Origin: Gryganskiella cystojenkinii | Taxonomy: Eukaryota; Mortierellomycota; Mortierellomycetes; Mortierellales; Mortierellaceae | Direction: 5' to 3' | Assembly: GCA_015852425.1 (NCBI GenBank) | Contig: JAAAIG010001016.1 | Location: forward strand, 1 to 12,530 | Length of the DNA: 12,530 bases | Part shown: piece by piece, positions 1 through 8,296 of the stretch | How the letters are laid out: each line of letters opens with the position of its first letter | How positions within the stretch are numbered: the stretch's first letter is position 1 | Notes under the pieces: generated by a model | Databases searched by the model: none | Told to the model about the DNA's origin: nothing | The model's input: only the letters and a program-made list of their open reading frames with translations | Program-made: the position numbers and the translations under genes

Positions 1-52
<52 letters not shown>
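1..52. repeat. (TC)26 microsatellite
   Basis: An uninterrupted TC dinucleotide run fills the first 52 bases and grades into a CT-rich leader (53-90) just before the ankyrin gene start. It sits where a fungal CT-rich promoter or 5' UTR tract would be. It also ends the window, which is what happens when an assembler stops at a simple repeat. Confidence 0.97.
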
Positions 53-55
<3 letters not shown>

Positions 56-94
56 TCCTTTCCTTTTCGATAATCTCTCTCTTCATTTTTCACC

Positions 95-3000
95 ATGGCT
101 GCCTTACGGGCCATGCTAACACTCCGGTCCAACTCACAGCCGACCGCGTTGTTACCGTCTCAACAACCGACTTACCAAAGTCATAACCATCAGACACATC
201 ACAGTCGTCGTCAAAAGTATCAACCCGAACCCTCCTCTTCTTCTCTTGGCAACCATAAAGATTACGCGACCATGACCAACATCACCACTACCACAAATCA
301 TACCCACCACCATCACCATGGTCACAGCAACACCAGCAGCCACAACAGCAGTATCTCGTCTGCGCACAGTCTCTCCAACGGCTCTCTTCATCACGGTCAC
401 GCCGCCTTTGCAGCAGCGGCTGCAGCTGTCACCGCCGCGACTCATCTCAGCCCAACCCCACAAAAGAGCTCCTCTTCCTCATCAACCAACAAGAAACAGG
501 CACCGTTTCAGAACCTGGGCCTTCACTCTGGAGCGGCCATGGGTAACCTTGGTATGTGAATATTAACAAGGACCGAGGAGGTTTTTTTTCTCATCCATTT
601 CGATTGAGACCGAAAGAGCGGAGCAGATGAGGACAGGGCAAAACGCGTTTTTACCATTCGTTTTATTTTTGTATTTTCGATACTGGGAGAACGGGAAAAA
701 AACTCAAACTCAAACATGCCAACGGTTGACTTGCACAAAGGACGGACTCTGGTGTCGAGAGCCAATGCACCCACCTCATCATCGACGAAACCCCACTGTT
801 TTGAGCCCTGAGGGAACTGAGCGCACAGAACACAGGACGCACATTCAAATACCAAAAAAATGCTTTGGTTTGGTCCTCCCCCCTTTGTGTGTCCCCGGCT
901 CTCGGCCCTCTCGTTGTTTGTTTACTTTTACTTTCTTTCTCCACGAGAGCGTCGCTCATTGTTTGTATGTTTTTGTCATCGTGAGACAGTGAGAGAAAGG
1001 CCCAGTGCTCCCAAAGTATCTTTTTTGCCCCGAGACCGCGTGTGTTCACACTCACATCACAAAGAGGCAGAGTAACACTGCTCAAGATAACACAAAGGAT
1101 TGTTACAGTTGCCATCGATCTAGTACTGTCTCTATAAAATCAGAGATGAGAGTGTATCATCAATTAGTCTCGGTTGGCTAATAATGATAGCTTATGACTA
1201 AAATGCCTATTTCCTTTAGGTCTTGTCAAGTTCGCGCTCGATAACGGTCAACCGATCGATTCGGTTCTGAACGGCGTATCGGCCATCCACGCAGCCTGCT
1301 GCAGCAACGCCAACGTTGCCGTAGTACTGTTTCTGATCGAACGAGGTGCAGATGTCAATGCTCGGCGATTGCCTCGGAAGCATAGCAATGAAAAAGGCGT
1401 GTAAGTTTTTTTTTGAACAACACTGTTTGAGTGTAACTTCTTTTTTCTTTCTTTTTTTCGGCATGTTTTTTGATTAAGGTTTTCTTCGCAAAGGGGCGGA
1501 AAGGAAGAAGCAGAAAAGAGATGCAGTAGTAATGCGGATCAAAACAACTTTTTTTTTTTTTTTTGATCCAACAGTCCAAACCTCGAACCAAAAGTGCTCG
1601 TAATCTAACGTGCTATGGTTGATTTATTATGCCGATGGACCAATCTTTCAATAGTCAAACCGTCGGCACAACAGGATCGACTCCATTGCATTTTGCAGCG
1701 GCCAACGGATGTCTTGCCGTTGTTGACATTCTCTTGAGACACGGAGCAATCGTTGACATGACGGATAAGGTAAGACAGAAAAAACACAGCGAGATGAGGA
1801 AAGGAAGGCTGCTTCATGCACAACATCTCCGTCAAAAAACGTTTTTTTTTTCGCTATTTACTCCACATCAGATTTTTAAAGGATCAAAAGGAAGCACAGG
1901 AAACATAGGAAACACAGAAAACCAGCCAGCGCAGCTCATCTAACATCAAACCTGCAATCAAATTTTAATACAATTTTACCCCGTAGTATGGCTCGTCACC
2001 TCTTTCCGTCGCAGCAGCCCGAAACCATCCCGAGGTCGCGAGTCTCCTTCGACAGTATTCGGCCATGCAACGAGGAATACAGGATCTGACACCGGAAATG
2101 GAAGCAAAGGATCCTATTTCAGAACGTCGTGTGAGTGCAGATCGTGGCAGCTCTTCCTCATCACGATCAAGTCACGAAAAGGATGCCAGCTCACAGTCCT
2201 TGCCGATGCCCTCGACTCGACCCCTTCCTGCCGGATCAAGCACGACAACGCGCGTTGCCGGTCAGCGACGTATCAGTCTCCCCTCCATTATCGAGTCCCC
2301 CAGCTCACCCAACATACCCGCGACAGCCCCTCGTCAATCATGCGATTTTGGTCGCCAACCGCACTCGACTGAGCCTCTGGCTAAGAGTGCTACTTTTATT
2401 CGATCGACACCCGCGGCACCTGCTCGCAACTTCTCAAAGACCTCTACCCCTTCCCCTTTCAGAACATCAGAGGACCGACAGTCAGGAACAAGATCACCTG
2501 TACCTGCGTTAGCGACCCGTACAAAGAAGGCATCACCTGGTCGGACCTCCATGCAACGTTCTCACACTTCTCATGGAGGCAATGGCGTCTATCTCACAGC
2601 TCCAGATGAAAACTCTTCAGTGCGGCGTCGTCGATCCATGGAATCTGTCGGATTCCTCTCTCCACAAACGGCGACGACGATCAGTCGACGAAAATCTTTT
2701 GACCAGCTGTCAGCTATGACTAGAAACAACAGCTCAGACTCGAAACTCCGTCGATCCTCGGATGCGTCAACTGCGTCTCGAGGAACTGCATCTTCATCAG
2801 GCACTGCCGGATCTGTGCGGACTGTGGACACTGCCGCGTCCGATGCTCCTTCAGAGACTGCCCCCGAGGACTCTAAAGCTAGTCGACCTTTGTCCATGAG
2901 CAAACCCATCGATTCAGGGACAGGATCACTCTTGCCCTCACCCTTGGCACGATCCATGTCCCAACCAGTTTTGGATAACAATCACCACAACGCACGACGT

Positions 3001-3639
3001 ACTCATCATCGATCCGCAAAATTGGTCGCATCTTCGTTGGAGCCTGCGGGCAGACAATCTCTGGATCTCCAAATGTTGATCTCGAACAAGGAACGGCAAG
3101 GACGTCGGTCAACAACCGAGATTCCCAGAAATGATTCCGATTCGGATCTTCCTCAGCAACTCTATCGCCGCAGGACGGTGCAGGAGCAAGGACAACAACA
3201 ACAGCCCAAGATGGTCTCGATTCCTCGAAACCTGAGCATGGGTCCCACTATCGAAGTCCTTGCGGCCTCTGCCTCGGCCTCGGCCTCAAACTCTGCGACG
3301 AACTCCTCGACCTCGGAGGATTTCAACAACTCTAGGAACCGAACCATGACCACTAGTAATAGTTCTGCCTCTTTGCAAGAGATGGCACCCCGCCACAGTA
3401 CGAGCTCAATTTCTTCAACCCACTCGAATATATCTTTATCGGGCAGTGCGACCGTCTCGGGTCGACTCTCAAGGATCTGGTCTGGCGGCAAGGACGCGAA
3501 CGGATCGAACTGGAGCATAGGTGAGTTTGCAGAGACCAGTGGCGAGGCTGCAACCCAGGGTTTGGTCCGAGGCTCAGATCAGAGCCGGAGTCGGAGCAGT
3601 ATGCTGAACCGACTCTCTGGTATCTGGTCCCGTCGTTAA
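95..3639 (+). CDS. Ankyrin-repeat protein with Ser/Arg-rich tail (left copy)
   Basis: Four exons join in frame to about 801 residues: 95-551, 1220-1400, 1655-1769 and 1987-3639. Donors are GTATGT, GTAAGT and GTAAGA; all acceptors are AG, and CTAAC branch sites lie at 1605 and 1940. The ATG at 95 has a strong context (CACCATGG). Residues 1-152 are low complexity, with a run of five His near the middle and a run of six Ala. Ankyrin units follow: a partial one at about 153-168, then 170-203 (ending GADVNAR), 217-250 (GSTPLHFAAANG, LLRHGA) and 252-276 (YGSSPLSVAAARNHPEVASL). Splicing restores the ankyrin register, which supports the exon model. Residues 277-801 are predicted disordered, with at least seven RRxS/T motifs and two RLSxIWS motifs. 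Ankyrin domains bind proteins; the partner here is unknown. A role as a phospho-regulated scaffold is inference. No membrane segment or enzyme domain is seen. Confidence 0.88.
552..1219 (+). other. Intron 1 of the ankyrin gene (668 bp)
   Basis: This begins GTATGT and ends TTTCCTTTAG, with CTAAT (1178) and CTAAA (1198) as candidate branch sites. It is long for a fungal intron and splits a glycine codon at the entry to the ankyrin core. Short open frames inside it look like chance. Introns 2 (1401-1654, holding a T16 run) and 3 (1770-1986) are shorter. Confidence 0.8.
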
Positions 3640-4234
3640 AAGAACAATAGGCTGATTGGTGAATCGACACATTCCTTCTTGGACAAAATCTTGTAAATAA
3701 ATATGTATATATCTTTTATCCGTCAATATGTATTCAGCTTCCTTTTTTTTATAAAAAATATGGTTCTCAGGATATCCATTTCTAGAACGAGGGAATGGTC
3801 ATCGCGGCCGAATTCTTGGCTCTGTCGATAACGCGTCTGGAATGCATCAGGAGTTTTTTTTTTTTTTTTGTGGTCTGCAAGCCAAGATCAAGCAGATATG
3901 AGCACGGCGTCTGTTGGTCTGCCATTCAAGAGTCCAAGAGCTGACTCTTTACCCTTCGACTGAGAGCTTGTTGAGTCCTGCGGTACTTTCATTTTATCCT
4001 CACAAGGGTGAGGCACCCTACGACTTGTACTGGATAGTACCACAGTCGATTATTGGCGTTTCGGTTGCAGAGTAATAGATTGTTTCTCCGGCCTCTAGGA
4101 GTGGCTAGTGCGTACGAGAGCGAGAAGAGTCCGATGGCGCTTATCACCGCTTCTAGCCCTCTGTGTTGCAACAGAATACCACATTACTAAACCAAGCGCA
4201 TCTGTGTGATGATCTCCACTCACTCACTCACTCT
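3640..4234. other. 3' UTR and intergenic stretch with no supported gene
   Basis: It contains the ankyrin 3' UTR, a 14-base A/T palindrome at 3745-3758, a T16 run (about 3854-3869), two overlapping short hairpins at 3998-4019 and a CACT-type tandem run at about 4217-4233. A 60-codon open frame on the minus strand (4171 to 3989) has only a non-ATG start and no recognisable domain. I see no tRNA, snoRNA or transposon end. Confidence 0.6.
3696..3701 (+). terminator. Poly(A) signal AATAAA of the ankyrin gene
   Basis: AATAAA lies 57 bases after the stop codon, followed by TATGTATATAT-type AT-rich sequence like fungal 3'-end efficiency elements. It is the best placed 3'-end signal for the ankyrin transcript. 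Confidence 0.6.
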
Positions 4235-4654
4235 GATCCATATTCAAGCAGAAACCTATTGTTTGGATGCTAACGATCAAACGCGAAACTTTACATATTC
4301 GCCGATCGAAAAACACCAGCAAAAGTAAAATAAAAAACGCCTTTGTCGCTGGGGTCTTTGTTTTTTTGAACCTTTCTTTGTCGTTCCTTTACCATCCATA
4401 TTCAAGCGGAGACCTGATGGGTGCCAATAACCAACCACGAAACTTTGTATGGTTGCCAGATCGAAAAAATACCACCAAAAATAATTAAAAAAAGCCTTTA
4501 TCGCAGGGGCGTGTTGTCTTTATTCTTTGATCCATAGTTTGGTCGATGGATGCCAATTAATCAAACGCGAAATTTTTCATAGTCACTGATCCACCAAAAA
4601 TAAATAGAAAGGCGTCATTTGTTTCTTTGAATTTTTCTTTGTCGCTCCTTCACC
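4235..4654 (+). repeat. Three degenerate tandem copies of a 126-159 bp AT-rich element
   Basis: Copies are about 4235-4393, 4394-4528 and 4529-4654. Each opens with (G)ATCCATA, then has a TGCTAA/TGCCAA block, CAAAC or CAACC with CGAAA, a GATC plus CACCA-rich A tract, a GCCTTT/GGCGTC block and a T-rich end. Copies 1 and 3 also share a tail resembling TTTCTTTGTCGCTCCTTCACC, which copy 2 lacks. Copy 3 lacks the AAGCAGAAACC portion after the opening. Stop codons and length differences argue against coding. It may be an old minisatellite or a decayed non-autonomous element. Confidence 0.75.
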
Positions 4655-4940
4655 TTTCTTCATTTTGCGTTCTCTTATCACTACTTTGCTCCTTCAAACA
4701 TCTCTTTCTTATCCTTGCCCAAACTACTTGTGATTCATAGTTTTCTCATTCACTTTTTTCACCCACTCGTTACTCACTCGTCACTCACTCCCCAATCAAT
4801 CGCACTCTCAGTCCAGGTTGGTCTGTCGGATCCTCAGCCAACATCGAAGGGTCTCTGGCAATCTGTTCCCAAATCCTCTTTCTCTTCTTCCAGCTTCACT
4901 CCCACCACCGCAACCACTAGCACCAACTGAATCTCCTCTG
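4655..4940 (+). promoter_or_regulatory. CT-rich upstream region of the second locus
   Basis: This stretch is strongly pyrimidine-rich on the plus strand, with CACTC/ACTCA reiterations at 4756-4790 and a CCAATCA box at 4792-4798, about 145 bases before the first good ATG (4941). CCAAT boxes and CT tracts are common in fungal promoters, so this is a plausible promoter plus leader. The assignment rests on composition and position only. Confidence 0.4.
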
Positions 4941-6210
4941 ATGGACGTCGACAATCCTTCGTTTACTCCAAGGTTCACTGACTCAAAAGACGTCGATATA
5001 ACGCAGGCTGACGAGGGTCGCACAAGCCTTTCTCTGCGCAAGAGAAACCCAGATGGAAACGGATCCGACGACAGTCAGTTTTCCGACCTTTCGACGGCAG
5101 CTCCTGCAAAAAGTCTGTGATTTCTTCCTCAGGCCTCCCCAATTCCAATTCGGTGAAGACCGTTTCCTCGTAGCATGGTCTTGGTTGGATAAATAGACTC
5201 AGTACTCTGATGATTTGGCGAACTGCAGAACTGCAGCAGACCCTTCCTCTTTTGGATGAAAAACAACCACATACCAACACTGCCCAGCGATATCACCAAA
5301 AACTGTATGATACAGGTATTCAGAAGCGCAACCGGTGGAACGAGACGTTTCGAACCGTGGTAGCAGTGGGAGTTCTCTGCCTCACCCTAAACTTGGTCTC
5401 CACAAGCTGTGGACATACCAGATCGTCGACCAACGCTCGGTACCCGAGAAACATTCTAAACCATGCAAGGTGTCTGTATACGGCAGCGACAGCATCGCGG
5501 ACGTCAAGGATGCCCTTTTGAAGACTTTTATTGAACCCGTTCTCGTGGACATTGTCGGAGACGGTCTCGGACGCTTGGATGAACGACGATTTGTCCTGCG
5601 AAAGTTCATCCTCTTCATCACTAGAGGAAGGCGCGTCGATTTCCATACCGGTAGAGCCAGGAGAAAGCGCGTCGATTACTATACCGGTGGGACCAGGAGC
5701 AAGTGTGTCTACACTCGCCTTTCAGATTTGATTGACCGTTTCGTGGCCTTGTGCACGGCCCGCACTATCACTGATCGTTGCGGCGATGCCTGACGGTTCT
5801 CCGCGTTCGACGACCCAAGTGCCAAGCTCGGTGGTGGTAGCGCTTGTTGGTCGCCTGTGTTCGATGAACCAAGTGCTGAGCTTGGATTTGTGCTTTTCGG
5901 CAGGATACCGATCAAGATGAAGAGCTAAAACATCTGGCATGTCGCACTGGAGAAAGTCTCTAGGAGACTCGTTTGATTTCGACAACCAGAACACGACTTG
6001 AAGTTCCCACCGAAGTACGATTGCACGACCGTATCGAAGTTATCCGTTTTGATTGGCATGTTGAGCGACATGAACGACACTGTGCTCTTGGGTGCCTTGA
6101 ACCAAGATCGACTCACCCACCTCCTCCACAACTACTCCAACAAGCTTTGTTTACTTGTTTGGGATTCGATTGTCATGGCAGACCCAGAGTCTCCCTCGGT
6201 TGTCAGGTTC
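4941..6210 (+). CDS. Unrecognised multi-segment gene, cut at the fold (left copy)
   Basis: Coding-like segments lie in this order: 4941-5117 (ATG start MDVDNPSF, acidic and Ser-rich), about 5053-5193 (contains RRQLLQKVCDFFLRPP), about 5237-5315 (LPLLDEKQPHTNTAQRY), about 5320-5620 (contains KVSVYGSDSIADVKDAL, faintly ubiquitin-like) and 5990-6210. The first uses one frame, the third another, and the second, fourth and last share a third frame but are separated by stops. No intron set I tried joins all of them cleanly. A 57-base GTAGCA...GCAG intron at 5180 +/- 55 could link two segments. From 5640 to 5990 the minus strand is at least as open as the plus, so a minus-strand exon or a second gene is possible. 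It may be a genuine gene with small introns or a decayed one. After 6210 the frame runs into an abnormal join and soon stops (6235-6237). Function unknown. Confidence 0.4.
5631..5702 (+). repeat. Two 36-base tandem units
   Basis: Units 5631-5666 and 5667-5702 both begin GCGCGTCGATT and contain ATACCGGT. The period of 36 is twelve codons. One plus frame repeats a SxSIxIPVxPG pattern and the opposite strand repeats PGxTGxxIDA. A period divisible by three suggests the array arose or survived inside coding sequence, without telling which strand. Confidence 0.8.
5805..5885 (+). repeat. Degenerate 54-base tandem repeat (1.5 units)
   Basis: GTTCGAYGAMCCAAGTGC at 5805 recurs at 5859 with a few substitutions, about 27 matched bases each. 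The period of 54 is 18 codons. One plus frame gives FDDPSAKLG then FDEPSAELG; minus frames also give repeated peptides. It is a second codon-compatible duplication in this locus. Confidence 0.7.
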
Positions 6211-6320
6211 GGCGGTAGGGCCGTGATCATCTCATAGGCATCATGATCAGACAACTCAACTCTACAGGCAGAAAGCTTGATCAGGTGCGACCAGTTTGGT
6301 AGAGCGCCTTCTTGGGTCTT
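6211..6320. other. Unpaired spacer at the palindrome centre
   Basis: The 110 bases between the arms have no mirror copy. Read on the minus strand they extend the open frame of the right arm by about 36 codons with natural amino-acid usage, including an LRR-like stretch. Read on the plus strand from the left arm, the frame stops after nine codons. The spacer is therefore native to the right arm and the abnormal join is at 6210|6211. Confidence 0.9.
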
Positions 6321-6541
6321 GAACCTGACAACCGAGGGAGACTCTGGGTCTGCCATGACAATCGAATCCCAAACAAGTAAACAAAGCTTGTTGGAGTAGT
6401 TGTGGAGGAGGTGGGTGAGTCGATCTTGGTTCAAGGCACCCAAGAGCACAGTGTCGTTCATGTCGCTCAACATGCCAATCAAAACGGATAACTTCGATAC
6501 GGTCGTGCAATCGTACTTCGGTGGGAACTTCAAGTCGTGTT
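6211..6541 (-). CDS. LRR-like 3'-most known segment of the second locus (native copy)
   Basis: Reading down from 6541, after a possible acceptor CAG, the frame is open through the arm and across the whole spacer. It encodes about 110 residues including FPPKYDCTTVSKLSVL, RLTHLLHNYSNKLCLLVWD and, in the spacer, LIKLSACRVELSDHDA then ALPP. The LxxLxxCxxxLSDxxxxxxxxALPP spacing resembles a leucine-rich repeat of the RNI/FBXL type, which forms curved protein-binding surfaces. One and a half weak repeats are visible, so the family call is tentative. The gene continues beyond the known sequence: at 6210 the frame enters the inverted copy and translates antisense until a stop, which is not a real C-terminus. 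No F-box is recognised upstream. Confidence 0.55.
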
Positions 6542-7590
6542 CTGGTTGTCGAAATCAAACGAGTCTCCTAGAGACTTTCTCCAGTGCGACATGCCAGATG
6601 TTTTAGCTCTTCATCTTGATCGGTATCCTGCCGAAAAGCACAAATCCAAGCTCAGCACTTGGTTCATCGAACACAGGCGACCAACAAGCGCTACCACCAC
6701 CGAGCTTGGCACTTGGGTCGTCGAACGCGGAGAACCGTCAGGCATCGCCGCAACGATCAGTGATAGTGCGGGCCGTGCACAAGGCCACGAAACGGTCAAT
6801 CAAATCTGAAAGGCGAGTGTAGACACACTTGCTCCTGGTCCCACCGGTATAGTAATCGACGCGCTTTCTCCTGGCTCTACCGGTATGGAAATCGACGCGC
6901 CTTCCTCTAGTGATGAAGAGGATGAACTTTCGCAGGACAAATCGTCGTTCATCCAAGCGTCCGAGACCGTCTCCGACAATGTCCACGAGAACGGGTTCAA
7001 TAAAAGTCTTCAAAAGGGCATCCTTGACGTCCGCGATGCTGTCGCTGCCGTATACAGACACCTTGCATGGTTTAGAATGTTTCTCGGGTACCGAGCGTTG
7101 GTCGACGATCTGGTATGTCCACAGCTTGTGGAGACCAAGTTTAGGGTGAGGCAGAGAACTCCCACTGCTACCACGGTTCGAAACGTCTCGTTCCACCGGT
7201 TGCGCTTCTGAATACCTGTATCATACAGTTTTTGGTGATATCGCTGGGCAGTGTTGGTATGTGGTTGTTTTTCATCCAAAAGAGGAAGGGTCTGCTGCAG
7301 TTCTGCAGTTCGCCAAATCATCAGAGTACTGAGTCTATTTATCCAACCAAGACCATGCTACGAGGAAACGGTCTTCACCGAATTGGAATTGGGGAGGCCT
7401 GAGGAAGAAATCACAGACTTTTTGCAGGAGCTGCCGTCGAAAGGTCGGAAAACTGACTGTCGTCGGATCCGTTTCCATCTGGGTTTCTCTTGCGCAGAGA
7501 AAGGCTTGTGCGACCCTCGTCAGCCTGCGTTATATCGACGTCTTTTGAGTCAGTGAACCTTGGAGTAAACGAAGGATTGTCGACGTCCAT
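6211..7590 (-). CDS. Unrecognised multi-segment gene (right copy, 110 bp longer)
   Basis: This is the mirror of 4941-6210 plus the spacer. Segments in transcription order are 7590-7414, about 7478-7338, 7294-7216, 7211-6911 and 6541-6211. The same uncertainties apply: changing frames, stops between same-frame segments, and a competing frame on the other strand at about 6492-6809 and 6829-7211. That competing frame has ordinary codon usage, with acidic SSSDEEDE after a single TGA at about 6807. Both strands cannot be fully coding. I favour the strand given here because its frame is the one that continues through the spacer. Confidence 0.4.
6646..6726 (-). repeat. 54-base tandem repeat, mirror copy
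   Basis: Mirror of 5805-5885. On the plus strand here the units read around CACTTGGGTCGTCGAAC and CACTTGGTTCATCGAAC. Confidence 0.7.
6829..6900 (-). repeat. 36-base tandem repeat, mirror copy
   Basis: Mirror of 5631-5702, two units each ending AATCGACGCGC on the plus strand. Confidence 0.8.
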
Positions 7591-7876
7591 CAGAGGAGAT
7601 TCAGTTGGTGCTAGTGGTTGCGGTGGTGGGAGTGAAGCTGGAAGAAGAGAAAGAGGATTTGGGAACAGATTGCCAGAGACCCTTCGATGTTGGCTGAGGA
7701 TCCGACAGACCAACCTGGACTGAGAGTGCGATTGATTGGGGAGTGAGTGACGAGTGAGTAACGAGTGGGTGAAAAAAGTGAATGAGAAAACTATGAATCA
7801 CAAGTAGTTTGGGCAAGGATAAGAAAGAGATGTTTGAAGGAGCAAAGTAGTGATAAGAGAACGCAAAATGAAGAAA
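7591..7876 (-). promoter_or_regulatory. CT-rich upstream region of the second locus, mirror copy
   Basis: Mirror of 4655-4940; GA-rich on the plus strand, with the inverse CCAAT box (TGATTGG) at 7733-7739. Confidence 0.4.
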
Positions 7877-8296
7877 GGTGAAGGAGCGACAAAGAAAAAT
7901 TCAAAGAAACAAATGACGCCTTTCTATTTATTTTTGGTGGATCAGTGACTATGAAAAATTTCGCGTTTGATTAATTGGCATCCATCGACCAAACTATGGA
8001 TCAAAGAATAAAGACAACACGCCCCTGCGATAAAGGCTTTTTTTAATTATTTTTGGTGGTATTTTTTCGATCTGGCAACCATACAAAGTTTCGTGGTTGG
8101 TTATTGGCACCCATCAGGTCTCCGCTTGAATATGGATGGTAAAGGAACGACAAAGAAAGGTTCAAAAAAACAAAGACCCCAGCGACAAAGGCGTTTTTTA
8201 TTTTACTTTTGCTGGTGTTTTTCGATCGGCGAATATGTAAAGTTTCGCGTTTGATCGTTAGCATCCAAACAATAGGTTTCTGCTTGAATATGGATC
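7877..8296 (-). repeat. Three-copy degenerate AT-rich element, mirror copy
   Basis: Mirror of 4235-4654. Copies lie at about 8138-8296, 8003-8137 and 7877-8002, listed in the order of transcription of the neighbouring genes. Confidence 0.75.

Larger units (their letters stand above)
1..6210 (+). repeat. Left arm of a 6.2 kb inverted repeat
   Basis: This arm is the exact reverse complement of 6321-12530 wherever I compared them: the inner edge, the sequence around 6121-6180, both 16-base T runs (about 1549-1564 and 3854-3869), the outer microsatellite and all mirrored open frames. No mismatch was seen. It carries one whole ankyrin gene and the 5' part of a second locus, both pointing toward the centre. 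Absence of divergence means either a very recent duplication or, more likely, the same sequence read twice. Confidence 0.97.

Noticed and set aside
627..1115. Overlapping open frames of 71-150 codons on both strands within ankyrin intron 1
   Set aside because: They lie inside a well-supported intron, lack domains and show no codon bias.
3771..3847. Cluster of six different 6-base palindromes (GATATC, TCTAGA, CGGCCG, GAATTC, ACGCGT, ATGCAT) resembling a cloning polylinker
   Set aside because: The bases between the sites are not vector-like and the spacing is irregular. Over about 6 kb such a cluster could arise by chance.
3989..4171. 60-codon minus-strand open frame in the intergenic region, and its mirror at 8360-8542
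   Set aside because: No ATG start, no recognisable domain, short, and it lies between a 3' UTR and a repeat array.
3960..4180. Possible tRNA or snoRNA in the GC-richer intergenic stretch
   Set aside because: No TpsiC-like GTTCRA, no cloverleaf and no convincing C/D or H/ACA boxes on either strand.
4201..4500. 73-codon open frame starting at 4267 inside the AT-rich repeat array
   Set aside because: It spans the boundary between two degenerate repeat copies and has A/T-run-driven composition, so it is probably chance.
6132..6533. 133-codon frame crossing the palindrome centre, read as a single small protein
   Set aside because: The last 26 or so codons are antisense of its own start, produced by the fold; the C-terminus is not natural.
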